A stretch of DNA of 64,000 nt, taken from Thermincola carboxydiphila (GTDB lineage Bacteria > Bacillota > Thermincolia > Thermincolales > UBA2595). Numbering within the stretch: the first letter of the stretch is position 1; each line of letters begins with the position of its first letter. The stretch is taken from assembly GCA_016841725.1 (NCBI GenBank), contig JAENYP010000001.1, forward strand, positions 310,001 to 374,000. The letters run 5' to 3'. The position numbers and the translations under genes were made by a program. This document shows positions 28,568 through 38,860 of the stretch, in pieces. Below the pieces are notes generated by a model. That model searched no databases and was not told the origin of the DNA. It was given only the letters and a program-made list of their open reading frames with translations.

Positions 28568-29471
28568 TCCCGTTATCCCCCTCTCTTGATCCAGACCCCT
28601 CCCCTTCACCCACAGGGCTGTCACTGAACATTTTCCTGATGGGAGAAGCCACCAGAAATCCTCCCATAGCAAGTCCCGTAAGCCATTTCAGGATTGAATC
28701 CCCATTAGCCTGCCGGGGGTTGTCCGGCAGCCCGCAGGCACCCGGTGTATCAGGCAGCAGGTAAAGTACCCTGAGTCCGCCCAGTTCAGCATTGCCATAC
28801 AGGGCTGCATTGGGAAAACCGTTGGATCTGAGGTCAGCCACTCTCCCTTCAGCCTTTTCCAGCAGTTCATCAAGCCTGCCAAACTGGATTGCACCCGCCG
28901 GGCAGGCTTCAGCACAAGCCGTTATCCGGCCCTCTTTCACCCTGCCCTCACAGAAGGTACATTTACGCACCGTCCCTGTTTCCTCAGATAGTCCGGGAAT
29001 CTTAAAGGGGCAGCTCATGACACAATACTTACACCCGATACAGGTCTCCCGGTCAATTACCACCAGACCGTCATCACGTTTATAAGCCGCCCCGGTCGGA
29101 CACACCGAAACACAGCTGGGATTGCCGCAGTGCATACACTGAACCTTAACATTCACAGGGGCCTCGGCTTCACCGGCCCCCCTTTTCGAAAATTTAACTG
29201 TAGTCCAGTTGTCTCCGTCAGTAACAGGGGAATACTCCAGCGCATCAGGCAGTTCATTTTCCTTTTTACAGGCAATAGCACAGCTCAGACAGCCGATGCA
29301 TTTGGTGATATCATTAAGCATACCCTGCCCTTCCAGGCCGGTCAGTTCACTGCCGGCGGCGCGGCCTGTACCCACCGGAATAAGACCACCGGCCACAGAC
29401 CCGGCCGCAATCAAACCGGATATCTTTAAAAAGGTCCTCCGGTTAATACCCATACATTTCACTCCCTTCAC
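28560..29471 (-). CDS. Tat-exported 4Fe-4S ferredoxin subunit of hydrogenase
   Basis: Tat motif NRRTFLKIS; several CxxCxxCxxxC clusters; C-terminal TM. Confidence 0.88.
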   Translation of the reverse strand: MKGVKCMGINRRTFLKISGLIAAGSVAGGLIPVGTGRAAGSELTGLEGQGMLNDITKCIGCLSCAIACKKENELPDALEYSPVTDGDNWTTVKFSKRGAGEAEAPVNVKVQCMHCGNPSCVSVCPTGAAYKRDDGLVVIDRETCIGCKYCVMSCPFKIPGLSEETGTVRKCTFCEGRVKEGRITACAEACPAGAIQFGRLDELLEKAEGRVADLRSNGFPNAALYGNAELGGLRVLYLLPDTPGACGLPDNPRQANGDSILKWLTGLAMGGFLVASPIRKMFSDSPVGEGEGSGSREGDNGNA

Positions 29472-29480
29472 AGTCAGTCC

Positions 29481-29942
29481 TTAACTTCTGAAGGTCCGGA
29501 TTTCGTCTATTACCACATCAACTATCTGAGGTATCATAGCGGCAAGCAGCGGGCTGGGTTCAGTGCCCCAGACAATATCCCGGGGCTGAATTCCGATAAT
29601 AACCGTTTCCGGATAACTACCCAGGAATTTGGCCAGCTTAAGGGTCTCAAAAAGATCGACCTGATGCAGGGAGGTTTTATGTTGATCAATCAACACCTCA
29701 ACCTCCTCTGCTCTGAAACGGTATACAGTGCCAGGCCGGTCACCGGCATCAATGGCATCAATAATTATCAGCCGCTCGGTATTCCGAATTTCCTGAAGCA
29801 GGTCAATACCAGCCACCCACCCGTTAACAATAATGACACCATCCGGAAGCTGCTGTCCCTCCATAGCCTTGATAACATGGACCCCGATGCCTTCATCACT
29901 AAGCAGGTCATTACCGACCCCCATTACCGTAACCCTGTTCAT
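29481..29942 (-). CDS. [NiFe]-hydrogenase maturation endopeptidase
   Basis: MGVGNDLLSDEGIGVHVIKAM, LIIIDAIDAGDRPGTVYRF, PSLHQVDL. Confidence 0.92.
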   Translation of the reverse strand: MNRVTVMGVGNDLLSDEGIGVHVIKAMEGQQLPDGVIIVNGWVAGIDLLQEIRNTERLIIIDAIDAGDRPGTVYRFRAEEVEVLIDQHKTSLHQVDLFETLKLAKFLGSYPETVIIGIQPRDIVWGTEPSPLLAAMIPQIVDVVIDEIRTFRS

Positions 29943-31486
29943 ATAACCCTGAATTCACGGATTTCGTTTGTATCAGGCCTAATCAGGTGTACGGCACATG
30001 CGAGGCAGGGGTCAAATGACCTGACTATCCGGACAACATTAATCGGATTGTTAGGGTCAGGAACAGGCGCTCCTATCAAAGCCTCCTCGACAGGTCCCCT
30101 GATTCCCTTATCATCCCTTGGGGAACAGTTCCAGGTAGTGGGAACTACACATTGGTAACGTTTGGATTTGCCGTTTTCTATTTCCACAAAATGCCCCAAA
30201 GCTCCCCTGGCGGCTTCTACCAGACCCATCCCGCGACCGCTCTGGGGAACAGGTTTTTCATCACATACCGGCTGGCCAGGCTTCAATTCCTCAAGCCACC
30301 TGAGCATACTCTCGGCAACCATCTTACATTCCCAGGCACGCGCCGCATGGCGGGCCACAGCCGAAGGCCAGGCTCCGATTTTGGTAACCAGGTCCATAAA
30401 GCCCTTGTCCTGAGTAACCAGCATCCGGGCCAATGGGCCGACTTCCATGGGATTGCCGTCATATCTCGGGGCTTTAAGCCACGAATAGGCCCCTGTTTTA
30501 TCCGGTTCAGGGCTGGTTTCACCCTCTGCCGGGTGTTTACCGGTTGTATTATCGGAGTACCAGGAATACCTGACATATTCGGCAATCTTATCAGGGTCCA
30601 GGGGATTTACGTTGGCAATATCACCCCCGAAAATTGCGCCTGATTTTAAGAAGCGGTTAGTATAGTCACCTGACTTGCCCAGGTCGAAGTTGCCATAGGC
30701 AAGGAAATTGCCGCACCCAAATCCAATCTTGGCGTCATGGATGGGTTTCAGGGGGCCTGTACCAAATAAAAGCACATCCTTCAGATAAACATTATTAACA
30801 AAATCGATAAGTTCCAAGAGCCGGCTCCTGAATGAAGCAATCCGGTCAGGAGTGGGTTCTATGGTAACTCCTCCGGCAACAAATGTGGCGTGGTGAGGCA
30901 TTTTGCCACCGAAAATTGCCAGCATCTCCTGTGCCTTTTTCCTCATCTCCAGGGCCTGAATATAATGGTGCACTGCTGTTGTTACTATTTCCGGATCACT
31001 AACACAAAACTGGTCAGGCTCATACCGTGGAGTGAGTGGCGAAGTATCCCCCGATTTTACCAAACCTACAATTTTTTCCTTGACCCTGAGAAGATTGGCA
31101 TCCATTCCGTTATACCCGGCAACTGCCATAATATCCAGGTAATCGAGAGCTGCCAGATGATAAAAGTGCAGGATATGTGAGGCCACAAAATTGCTTCCGG
31201 AAACCAGGTTGCGGATTATCCGGCCATTATCAGGTACCTCAGCCCCAAAAGCCAAATCCAGGTTTTGCACCGAAGCAAGGGCATGCTCCGCGGGACATAC
31301 TCCACAGATGCGCTGGGTAAGTACTCCGGCATCTCTGGGGTCCCTCCCCTGCAGAATTACTTCAAACCCGCGCCACAAGGTTCCCGCAGCCCTGGCATCG
31401 ATTACTTTGCCACCCTCTATCTCAACCTCAATGCGAAGGTGACCTTCTATCCTGGTTATGGGGTCTATGACTACAGTCTGTGCCAA
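29939..31486 (-). CDS. [NiFe]-hydrogenase large subunit
   Basis: RICGVCPAEHALASVQNLD and C-terminal DPCLACAVHLIRPD (cleavable tail after H). Confidence 0.96.
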   Translation of the reverse strand: MAQTVVIDPITRIEGHLRIEVEIEGGKVIDARAAGTLWRGFEVILQGRDPRDAGVLTQRICGVCPAEHALASVQNLDLAFGAEVPDNGRIIRNLVSGSNFVASHILHFYHLAALDYLDIMAVAGYNGMDANLLRVKEKIVGLVKSGDTSPLTPRYEPDQFCVSDPEIVTTAVHHYIQALEMRKKAQEMLAIFGGKMPHHATFVAGGVTIEPTPDRIASFRSRLLELIDFVNNVYLKDVLLFGTGPLKPIHDAKIGFGCGNFLAYGNFDLGKSGDYTNRFLKSGAIFGGDIANVNPLDPDKIAEYVRYSWYSDNTTGKHPAEGETSPEPDKTGAYSWLKAPRYDGNPMEVGPLARMLVTQDKGFMDLVTKIGAWPSAVARHAARAWECKMVAESMLRWLEELKPGQPVCDEKPVPQSGRGMGLVEAARGALGHFVEIENGKSKRYQCVVPTTWNCSPRDDKGIRGPVEEALIGAPVPDPNNPINVVRIVRSFDPCLACAVHLIRPDTNEIREFRVI

Positions 31487-31489
31487 TTG

Positions 31490-32587
31490 TTACACCTCCT
31501 CTGCCTTAGCAGCCTGCTGCCTGGATTTTTCCTTGGCTAGATACATTCCCCCGGCTGCAGCTGCAGCTCCCACAACAGCTCCTCCGAGGCTGGCCCCGAA
31601 GGTACCGATTGCTGCCTGCTTGTCATCATTTTCCGCAGCCTCAATAGTCCGGGCAACCTCTGGCACCGCTTCATATAACGGTGTTTGCGGGAATTCCGGT
31701 TCCACACACCCGGCACACGGCGCCCCGGCAGCAATACAGAAATTAGTGCCCGAATTCCACAGCCTGTGGGGACAGTCTGCTGACGTGACCGGGCCGCGGC
31801 AGCCTTTTGCTCCCAGGCAACCTTCAATGTCCGGGAGTTCACTCCCGAAATTTTTGATAAACCGGCCCTGCTCGTAGCCGCCGCGCCGCGGGCAGTTCTC
31901 ATGAATGACTTTACCGTAAAACATTGTTGGCCTGCCTTTACTGTCAAGGTCAGGAACCTTGCCAAACAGCAGGATGTTCACTATTGTGCCCACCAGCCAG
32001 TCAGGGTGGGCAGGACAGCCGGGAATATTCACAACCGTGCCCCCGATAACATCCTTTAAGCCTTTAGCGCCGGTAGGATTCGGTCCCGAACCCGGTATCC
32101 CCCCATAGGAAGCACAAGTGCCCAAAGCAACATTATATGCAGCTCCCTTGGCCACCTTCTGCACAATATCTACAAAAGGTTTGCCTCCAATTTTGCAGTA
32201 AATCCCACCGTCCTTTGTAGGAATTGCACCCTCGACAATCATTACATATTTGCCGCTAAAGTCCCTGACGGCATCGTCCAGAGCCTTTTCAGCCACATGT
32301 CCGCTGGCTGCCATCAGGGTCTCGTGGTATTTAACCGACAATGTGTCCAGCACAAGTTCCGCAACAGAAGGATAATGTGAATTGGCAAAAGATACTGTAC
32401 AGCCGGTACATTCAGCTCCATGCAGCCATATCACGGGTGTCTTCCGGGACACCACTGATTCCAGGGCATTTGCTATCTGGGGTACATATAATTCGGATAG
32501 CCCCATAAAAACTGCCAGACTTGAACTGTACTTGAGGAAATCTCTCCTGGTAAACTCCTTACGGAAAACCTTACCCAGTTCAAACAT
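31490..32587 (-). CDS. [NiFe]-hydrogenase small subunit, Tat signal
   Basis: FTRRDFLKYSSSLAVFMGLS; VIWLHGAECTGCTVSFANS; C-terminal Fe-S ligands. Confidence 0.95.
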   Translation of the reverse strand: MFELGKVFRKEFTRRDFLKYSSSLAVFMGLSELYVPQIANALESVVSRKTPVIWLHGAECTGCTVSFANSHYPSVAELVLDTLSVKYHETLMAASGHVAEKALDDAVRDFSGKYVMIVEGAIPTKDGGIYCKIGGKPFVDIVQKVAKGAAYNVALGTCASYGGIPGSGPNPTGAKGLKDVIGGTVVNIPGCPAHPDWLVGTIVNILLFGKVPDLDSKGRPTMFYGKVIHENCPRRGGYEQGRFIKNFGSELPDIEGCLGAKGCRGPVTSADCPHRLWNSGTNFCIAAGAPCAGCVEPEFPQTPLYEAVPEVARTIEAAENDDKQAAIGTFGASLGGAVVGAAAAAGGMYLAKEKSRQQAAKAEEV

Positions 32588-32646
32588 AACTTTCTAATAC
32601 ACCCCCCTGCATTTTAAAACAATATTTACTATTACTACAGTTGTAA

Positions 32647-32663
32647 TGCAAGATTTATGCCAA
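32647..32663 (-). promoter_or_regulatory. Sigma-54 -24/-12 promoter for the hydrogenase operon
   Basis: Minus strand TTGGCATAAATCTTGCA: GG-N10-GC spacing, matches TGGCAC-N5-TTGCA with one core mismatch, about 60 nt upstream of the small-subunit gene. Confidence 0.75.
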
Positions 32664-32668
32664 AGAAA

Positions 32669-32693
32669 AATGGGGTTAATCAACCCCATTTTG
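32669..32693 (-). terminator. Terminator between activator and hydrogenase genes
   Basis: AATGGGGTTGATTAACCCCATT followed by TTTCTTT on the minus strand. Confidence 0.7.
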
Positions 32694-32842
32694 TTTAATT
32701 ACTGTACATGCGTTTTCATCCCACACCAGTATGCAGGCATCTTCTACTGTCATTGTATAATTTCTTTACATGTTAACCAGAACTTACACTCGTAGTTTTT
32801 TGGGTCAAAAAAACTATGTTAAACATCACTCCCCTGGTGACC

Positions 32843-35047
32843 TTATTCAGCCATCCTAATATCATATTCCTTCATTTTCTGATACAGGGTCACCCTGGTA
32901 ATGCCCAACAGCCTTGCTGCCATGACCTTATTATTATTTGTCCTGTGCAGGGCCTCTAATACTAAACGACGTTCCACTTCTTTTACAGCGTCTTTCATTG
33001 GTCTGAATTCATTGGTTGTCCCGTCCTTGCCCAGCACTTGTATTTGTGGCGGGAGGGATTCGGGACGAACCACGGTTCCCTCTGTAAGAAAGAGGGCACG
33101 TTCCGTAATGTTTTCCAGTTCCCTGACATTACCCGGCCAACCGTATTTCAGCAGCAGTTCCATAGCCTCTTCGGAAATTATCTTAGGAGAGATGTTTTTC
33201 TCTCTGGATATCTTCTCAATAAAATGACCTATCAGAAGAGGGATGTCATGTTTTCTTTCCCGCAGAGACGAAACATAAAGTGGCAGCACATTTAGCCTGT
33301 AAAACAGGTCAATTCGGAATTTGCCTTCTGCAGTAAGTTTCCGCAGGTCTTTATTGGTTGCTGCAATAACCCTTACATCAAATTTAATTACCCGGGTCCC
33401 CCCCACCCTTTCAAACTCTCTTTCCTGGACCACCCTCAGCAGCTTTGCCTGCATATTGAGGGGAAGGTCCCCTATCTCGTCAAGAAGTATGGTCCCGCCA
33501 TCAGCAAGCTCAAACTTTCCGGGCTTGCCACCCTTCCTGGCTCCGGTAAAGGCCCCCTCTTCATAGCCGAATAACTCGGATTCCAGGAGCATCTCCGGTA
33601 CGGCTGCACAGTTTATGGGAACAAAGGGGCTTTTGCTGCGGGAACTGATATTATGGATAGCCTGTGCCACTATCTCCTTACCGACACCGCTTTCACCCTG
33701 TATCAGCACAGTTGAGTCACTTGCCGCCGCTTTTTCGATCAATCGCTTCAGGCTGCTGATAACCGGGCTTTCTCCGATAATAGCATCAAGTATATATCTG
33801 GTTGCTTTGGGAAAGTTAAGCCGGTCCCTGTAATACTCGATTTCACCGCGTGACTTATTGAGCAGGTATGGAAGACACATGTCGATTTCCGCCAGCCCCT
33901 GGTACACGGCAACAGCCTTATCACGACAGGTATTGTAGCCACATGACCCGCAGTTCAATTCATCCTCGGGAGCAGTCTTGTATGTATGTTTAAGGATCTC
34001 CCGGATTTCGTTTTCCGAGGGATACTGCAGAGGAACTGAGCGGTCCGAAAACTTTCGGCTTAATTCTATTTCAGGCATACCTTTTTTGAAATATGAACAG
34101 GCAGCCTTGGCATGCCGCAGCACCAGTTCCTTGCGGGTAAAAAAGTCCACATCTGTATCTATCTCAGGGCCATCGACACATCCCTTGCAATAAAGGATAT
34201 CCAGAAACCTGGGCGCTATTTTACCCTGACTCAGGTTTTGAATAACCTCCACACAGTCGTCTTTTCCTTCCACCACAGACAGTTCAGGAACAATCTCGCC
34301 ATTCAGGCCAAGGTTTTTCAGGAGTCCTCCGGAAACAGGAAACAGGCTGGGCAGAAACTCCCCGAACTCTGTAAGGCAGACCTTTTTTTCTTCCAATTCA
34401 ATGCCCTTCTCACGGAAAAGGCATTTCAACTCACGGAATGTCAGTACCGCATTAACCAGGTTCCTTTCATCACTCCGGGATTCCTCCTTTTTGGCAACAC
34501 ACGGTCCGATGAAGACTACTTCCACCTTTTTCTGTTTCATTCTTACCAGTTTGGCTGTTGCCATTACAGCCGAATCTATGGGTGCCAGCATGGGTATCAG
34601 GTTTGGGTAATGCCTCTCGATAAGCCCTACCACAGCGGGACAATATGAAGCAATAACAGTCCCCCAGTTTTCGCTAAGGTACTGCCGATACTTGGGGACT
34701 GTGAGCTCTATCCCCTGGGTCACTTCCTCAATTGAGCTGAACCCCAGTTTGTATAATGCTGAAAACAATTCCTCAATCTCAATACCAGGAAAAGCTGCCG
34801 GAAAAGAGGGAGCCAGCATGGCCACGGTATTCCGGGTTTTCAGAAACATCCTGACCATATCAATATCTTTGGTGTCGATTTTTTTTGCTTTCTGAGCACA
34901 TACCCGCACACAGTTGCCGCAGCTGACACACCGTTCCTCAACAATTTTGGCCTGCCCGTCCTCTACCTTTATTGCCTTAGCCGGGCAGTTCCGCACACAT
35001 GAATAGCAGGTTTGGCACTTTTCAGAAATTGTAACAATAACACTCAT
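32843..35047 (-). CDS. Sigma-54-dependent activator with N-terminal ferredoxin and [FeFe]-hydrogenase-like sensor domains
   Basis: CxxCxxC clusters; ASYCPAVV / IGPCVAKKEE / ILYCKGCVDGP motifs; NCGSCGYNTCRDKA Fe-S domain; AAA with GESGVGKE and GAFTGA; Fis HTH AARLLGITRVTLYQKMKEY. Start placed at 35047. Confidence 0.88.
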   Translation of the reverse strand: MSVIVTISEKCQTCYSCVRNCPAKAIKVEDGQAKIVEERCVSCGNCVRVCAQKAKKIDTKDIDMVRMFLKTRNTVAMLAPSFPAAFPGIEIEELFSALYKLGFSSIEEVTQGIELTVPKYRQYLSENWGTVIASYCPAVVGLIERHYPNLIPMLAPIDSAVMATAKLVRMKQKKVEVVFIGPCVAKKEESRSDERNLVNAVLTFRELKCLFREKGIELEEKKVCLTEFGEFLPSLFPVSGGLLKNLGLNGEIVPELSVVEGKDDCVEVIQNLSQGKIAPRFLDILYCKGCVDGPEIDTDVDFFTRKELVLRHAKAACSYFKKGMPEIELSRKFSDRSVPLQYPSENEIREILKHTYKTAPEDELNCGSCGYNTCRDKAVAVYQGLAEIDMCLPYLLNKSRGEIEYYRDRLNFPKATRYILDAIIGESPVISSLKRLIEKAAASDSTVLIQGESGVGKEIVAQAIHNISSRSKSPFVPINCAAVPEMLLESELFGYEEGAFTGARKGGKPGKFELADGGTILLDEIGDLPLNMQAKLLRVVQEREFERVGGTRVIKFDVRVIAATNKDLRKLTAEGKFRIDLFYRLNVLPLYVSSLRERKHDIPLLIGHFIEKISREKNISPKIISEEAMELLLKYGWPGNVRELENITERALFLTEGTVVRPESLPPQIQVLGKDGTTNEFRPMKDAVKEVERRLVLEALHRTNNNKVMAARLLGITRVTLYQKMKEYDIRMAE

Positions 35048-35239
35048 TATTACACCCCATTGTGCTCTCTTAATAATATTATAAAAGGCAGGTGCCCCTG
35101 CCTTAAAGAATATTTTAATTTTTTGACAATATTTCGACAAAAATTTCCTGATTCCTTTTTTACGTTGTTAAAAAAAGAGAATGCCCGCCGGGCATCCTAC
35201 TTTATAATTATATTTAATAGTAATATTAACAAGAATAAT

Positions 35240-35860
35240 TCAAGGCCGATAGCCAATCCCTCTTTTCCGTTCAAATCCCGGTCCGCTGTTTTGCTCATTA
35301 TCAGGAGTTTTTTTTTCAGTCTTGGGGTCACTCTCCACACTTTCGCTATCCCCGGTTTTGGAATTTTCCTTTGACAGCACCGGTGCAGCGGATGTACCGG
35401 CTGCAGCTGCAGATTGTGATGCCGGCGCCGGGCCGGGGTTAGCTTCTGGAGGCAGATTTTGATTTGCTTCGGCGCTTCCCTGATTTAACATGCTGAAAAG
35501 TGAAAGCAGCAGGCCGGGATTTATTTTCTTCTTTGCAGCCAGATTTCCTAATAAACCCATTAAATCCGGCTGCCCGCCTCCCTGGCTGTTCATTAAACTT
35601 CCCAATGTATCATTCAGAGTCTGAGCCTGAGCCTGAGAGTTCCCGTTATTTTTCTCCGGACCCGTTACCTGCCTAACACTGCTGCCTGGGGCTTCCCGGA
35701 CTACACTCATAATAGTGAGAACATTAAACAGTCCCAGAATACCCAGCAGGACATTTGGGCTTATTTTGTGGTCTGTCTGCCTGTCAAGCAAACTAATAAG
35801 CTTGTCGATAAGGTCTTTTTCGTTCTCCCTGGACCCCAACAATGCAGTTATGTCTTCCAA
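35240..35860 (-). CDS. Hypothetical protein with low-complexity C-terminal half
   Basis: ORF with start near upstream RBS; no family recognised. Confidence 0.55.
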   Translation of the reverse strand: MEDITALLGSRENEKDLIDKLISLLDRQTDHKISPNVLLGILGLFNVLTIMSVVREAPGSSVRQVTGPEKNNGNSQAQAQTLNDTLGSLMNSQGGGQPDLMGLLGNLAAKKKINPGLLLSLFSMLNQGSAEANQNLPPEANPGPAPASQSAAAAGTSAAPVLSKENSKTGDSESVESDPKTEKKTPDNEQNSGPGFERKRGIGYRP

Positions 35861-35936
35861 ACCATGACCTCCTTCTCAGTAATTTCCCGGTTTTTAGCGG
35901 AACTTTTTACCGGTAATCTTAGAACAATCCTATCTG

Positions 35937-36263
35937 CTAAAAAAATCCGGGGATATTAGGGATATTTATCCCGCCAGTTACCCTGTTCATTTCCTGCCCG
36001 GCAAGTTTGCGGGACTTTTCCATAGCCAGGTTTACGGCACTGACCAGGAGTTCCTGTAGAACCTGCGCATTGGCAGGGTGTATGATTGCAGAATCAACCA
36101 CAATGTCAACAATTTCCTGCCGGCCATTGGCAATTACCTTTATTGTACCTGCATCAACTACGGCTTCCACCCTCATATTTTTTAATTCTTCCTGAACCTT
36201 GGCCATATCGGACTGTAATTTCTGCGCCTGCTGCAGGAGTTTACCCAATTGGTCATCAAGCAA
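35937..36263 (-). CDS. ybaB: YbaB/EbfC family nucleoid-associated protein
   Basis: LLQQAQKLQSDMAKVQEELKNMRVEAVVDAGTIKVIANGRQEIVDIVVD. Confidence 0.93.
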   Translation of the reverse strand: MLDDQLGKLLQQAQKLQSDMAKVQEELKNMRVEAVVDAGTIKVIANGRQEIVDIVVDSAIIHPANAQVLQELLVSAVNLAMEKSRKLAGQEMNRVTGGINIPNIPGFF

Positions 36264-36376
36264 ATTAAGGCCCCCCTAATCTTCAGATATCTACACATTA
36301 AACTATATTCAGACCAGCCCGATTTGTTTCACGTTTTTCCATATTTTTTAGCAAAAAGAGAGGGACAGATATATTC

Positions 36377-37663
36377 CTACCTGTCCCGGCGCCAATGTCT
36401 TTCACCATCTTCATTTACTTTAGGGAAGGTCAACCCTCCCCATGGCATAATGACAGCCCGGGTCTGTGCTCCCATTTCTGTGGCTGCTGCATCAACCGCA
36501 GCCTGCAGCGAATTGAAAGGCGTAAAAAAAAGCCTGGCCACATCATCCGGTTCCATTTCTGAAACCCAAAAGACCCGGCACTGCTTTACCGCTTTTAAAA
36601 TCAATGCAGCCTTATGACCCCCGAGTACAAACTCTTTATGGGTTCTCTCTTCCAATTCCGCCAAACCCGCCGCTTCTTTTAGCCACTGTTCAAAAACAGG
36701 GTCGCCAAAGCCTTCAGGGCACCTTGCCGTTACAATAATAATGCCTCCTTTGGCGGCCACTTTCAAGGCATTACCGACAGCCTTTTGAGCCTGGTATACC
36801 GCATTATCCCTGGGACTGCCGCCCGGTGAAACAATGACTATGTCGGCAGGGTGATCAACCTCAGCCGCATACATGCGCTTCGCAAAAGAACACCCGGCAC
36901 GGTGAGCCGCAACAGGGTCACCGGCAACAACTGAGGTAACCTCTTTACCTTCATTGAGAACAACATTTATAATGAACCTGAGCTTTGTATAGCGGGCGAA
37001 CTCCTCCATATCATCTCTTACCAGGTTCCCGTCAAGGACACCAACTGCATTCTCCTGCAGGCAGGTGAGCCTGTGATTGTGTTCGATGGCACGTTTACTG
37101 GCAGTTCCAATGGCTATACTTTTTACCCCGCCGGAATAACCGGCCAGCTGGTGCAGCTCGATATTACCCAGGCTTATCACCATATCTGCAGCTGCCACGG
37201 GAACGCTGACTTCCACGGGAGTTCCTCTTGTAGTGACCCCCAGCACCCTGTAGCCGGCTTCAGTGCTGTGGATACATTTCAGCTTTCCATACAGGGGCCC
37301 CATCAAGTGTTTCTTTTCAGCTTCTGTGGCAGGTCTGTGGTTTCCTCCTCCAATGACAACTGTAATTTTGTCACTTTTTATCCCTGCCCGTTCCAGTTCA
37401 TTACACAGGATTGGAAGCAGATCTCCTGAAGGCAGGGGCCTCGTATGGTCACTAATAATAATAGCGATTTGCTCCATTCCTTCCACCATCAACTTAAGTG
37501 GGCTGCAGCCCTTCGGGGACCGAATACAGTTAATAACCTCCTGCTCCAGGTCCGCCACTTCCGGAAGCTGGTTTGGCTTGACCTCTGTCAAACTCCAGAC
37601 ATCGGGAATTAAAGCTTTTATCCATTCTTCCCCATACTTTAAACTAACCTCAACACCCAACAC
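36377..37663 (-). CDS. LarA-like nickel-dependent lactate racemase family protein
   Basis: IIISDHTRPLPSGDLLPILCNEL, IGGGNHRPATEAEKKHLMG, LAGYSGGVKSIAIGTAS. Confidence 0.88.
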   Translation of the reverse strand: MLGVEVSLKYGEEWIKALIPDVWSLTEVKPNQLPEVADLEQEVINCIRSPKGCSPLKLMVEGMEQIAIIISDHTRPLPSGDLLPILCNELERAGIKSDKITVVIGGGNHRPATEAEKKHLMGPLYGKLKCIHSTEAGYRVLGVTTRGTPVEVSVPVAAADMVISLGNIELHQLAGYSGGVKSIAIGTASKRAIEHNHRLTCLQENAVGVLDGNLVRDDMEEFARYTKLRFIINVVLNEGKEVTSVVAGDPVAAHRAGCSFAKRMYAAEVDHPADIVIVSPGGSPRDNAVYQAQKAVGNALKVAAKGGIIIVTARCPEGFGDPVFEQWLKEAAGLAELEERTHKEFVLGGHKAALILKAVKQCRVFWVSEMEPDDVARLFFTPFNSLQAAVDAAATEMGAQTRAVIMPWGGLTFPKVNEDGERHWRRDR

Positions 37664-37835
37664 TTTCCCTCCTTGAGCTATTTAAGGCCACTCAACGGCA
37701 TAGTCTTCCACAGTTATTTTTGCCACTAAGTCTGTCTCTATGCAAACCCCGCTCACAAAAAAATAAAGGAAGCGCCCATAAGAATCTTCCTTTGGGACAC
37801 TTCCTTCGCTACTTGGTCAACTCCAGATTACCCTT

Positions 37836-38846
37836 TTACTTATAGGCAACCCCTTCATTCACTCTTTCAGCTATTCTGGTGGCATTTCTTCCCGACTTTT
37901 TAGCATCATACAAAGCCCTGTCAGCCAGAGTGAAGAGAATTTCTGCTGACTCCCCATGTTCGGGACAGCAGGCAATTCCTGCACTTATGGTAACCTGATT
38001 TTCGGCTGCAATACCGTCTTTGTTATGGTGAAACCGGATCTCCTCCAAAGCCTGTCTTAAACGTTCTACCAAAAAATAGGCTCTTCCGGAGGTGGTGTCA
38101 GGCAGCAGGACCAAAAACTCGTCTCCTCCCAGCCTGGCTACCAGGTCTGATTTCCTGAGCCTTGTCTGCAAAAACCTGACAAACTCCACCAGAACCGAAT
38201 CCCCAGCATAATGCCCGTAAATATCATTGATATTCTTGAAAAGGTCAATATCCAAAACCACTATGGAAAACGGTCTGCCGGTCCTCTTGACCCGGTAAAA
38301 CTCTTCGTCCATACGCTCCTTAAGGTATCTCCTGTTATAAGCGCCGGTTAGTTCGTCTCTCATGGAAATACTATAGTAACTATTTACCCGGTTTAAAATT
38401 GCCTGTATCCTGGCCAGCAGTTCTTCTTCGGCAAAGGGCTTGGTAATGTAATCATCACCGCCGGTCTGAAAACCCTCCAGCTTATCTTCAAGGCTTGTCT
38501 TTGCAGTTAGAAAAACTATCGGGATCATTTTAAGGCGGGAATGGGACTTGAGCCATTTACATAATTCATAACCATCTACATCAGGCATAATTATATCGAG
38601 AATTATCAGGTCGGGGGTTACTTCTTCCAGCAATGTCATGGCATCATCGCAGCGCTTGCACGGTATGACACAGTATCCCTGTTCACCCAGGTAATCCCGG
38701 AGCTGGCAAAGTGTGATACAATTGTCTTCGATAACCATTATTTTTTGGGCATTATCTCTTATTGTATCCGGTTTTAACAATGCCGGCACCCCCTGAATTG
38801 TCTTAATTATGAAATAATTTCGCCAATAATTCCCGTTTTCCTGCAA
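37836..38846 (-). CDS. Response regulator receiver-GGDEF diguanylate cyclase
   Basis: Receiver DLIILDIIMPDVDGYE...VFLTAKTSLEDK; RKSDLVARLGGDEF (active site and I-site RxxD). Confidence 0.93.
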   Translation of the reverse strand: MQENGNYWRNYFIIKTIQGVPALLKPDTIRDNAQKIMVIEDNCITLCQLRDYLGEQGYCVIPCKRCDDAMTLLEEVTPDLIILDIIMPDVDGYELCKWLKSHSRLKMIPIVFLTAKTSLEDKLEGFQTGGDDYITKPFAEEELLARIQAILNRVNSYYSISMRDELTGAYNRRYLKERMDEEFYRVKRTGRPFSIVVLDIDLFKNINDIYGHYAGDSVLVEFVRFLQTRLRKSDLVARLGGDEFLVLLPDTTSGRAYFLVERLRQALEEIRFHHNKDGIAAENQVTISAGIACCPEHGESAEILFTLADRALYDAKKSGRNATRIAERVNEGVAYK

Positions 38847-38860
38847 ATACCAAAAAATTT

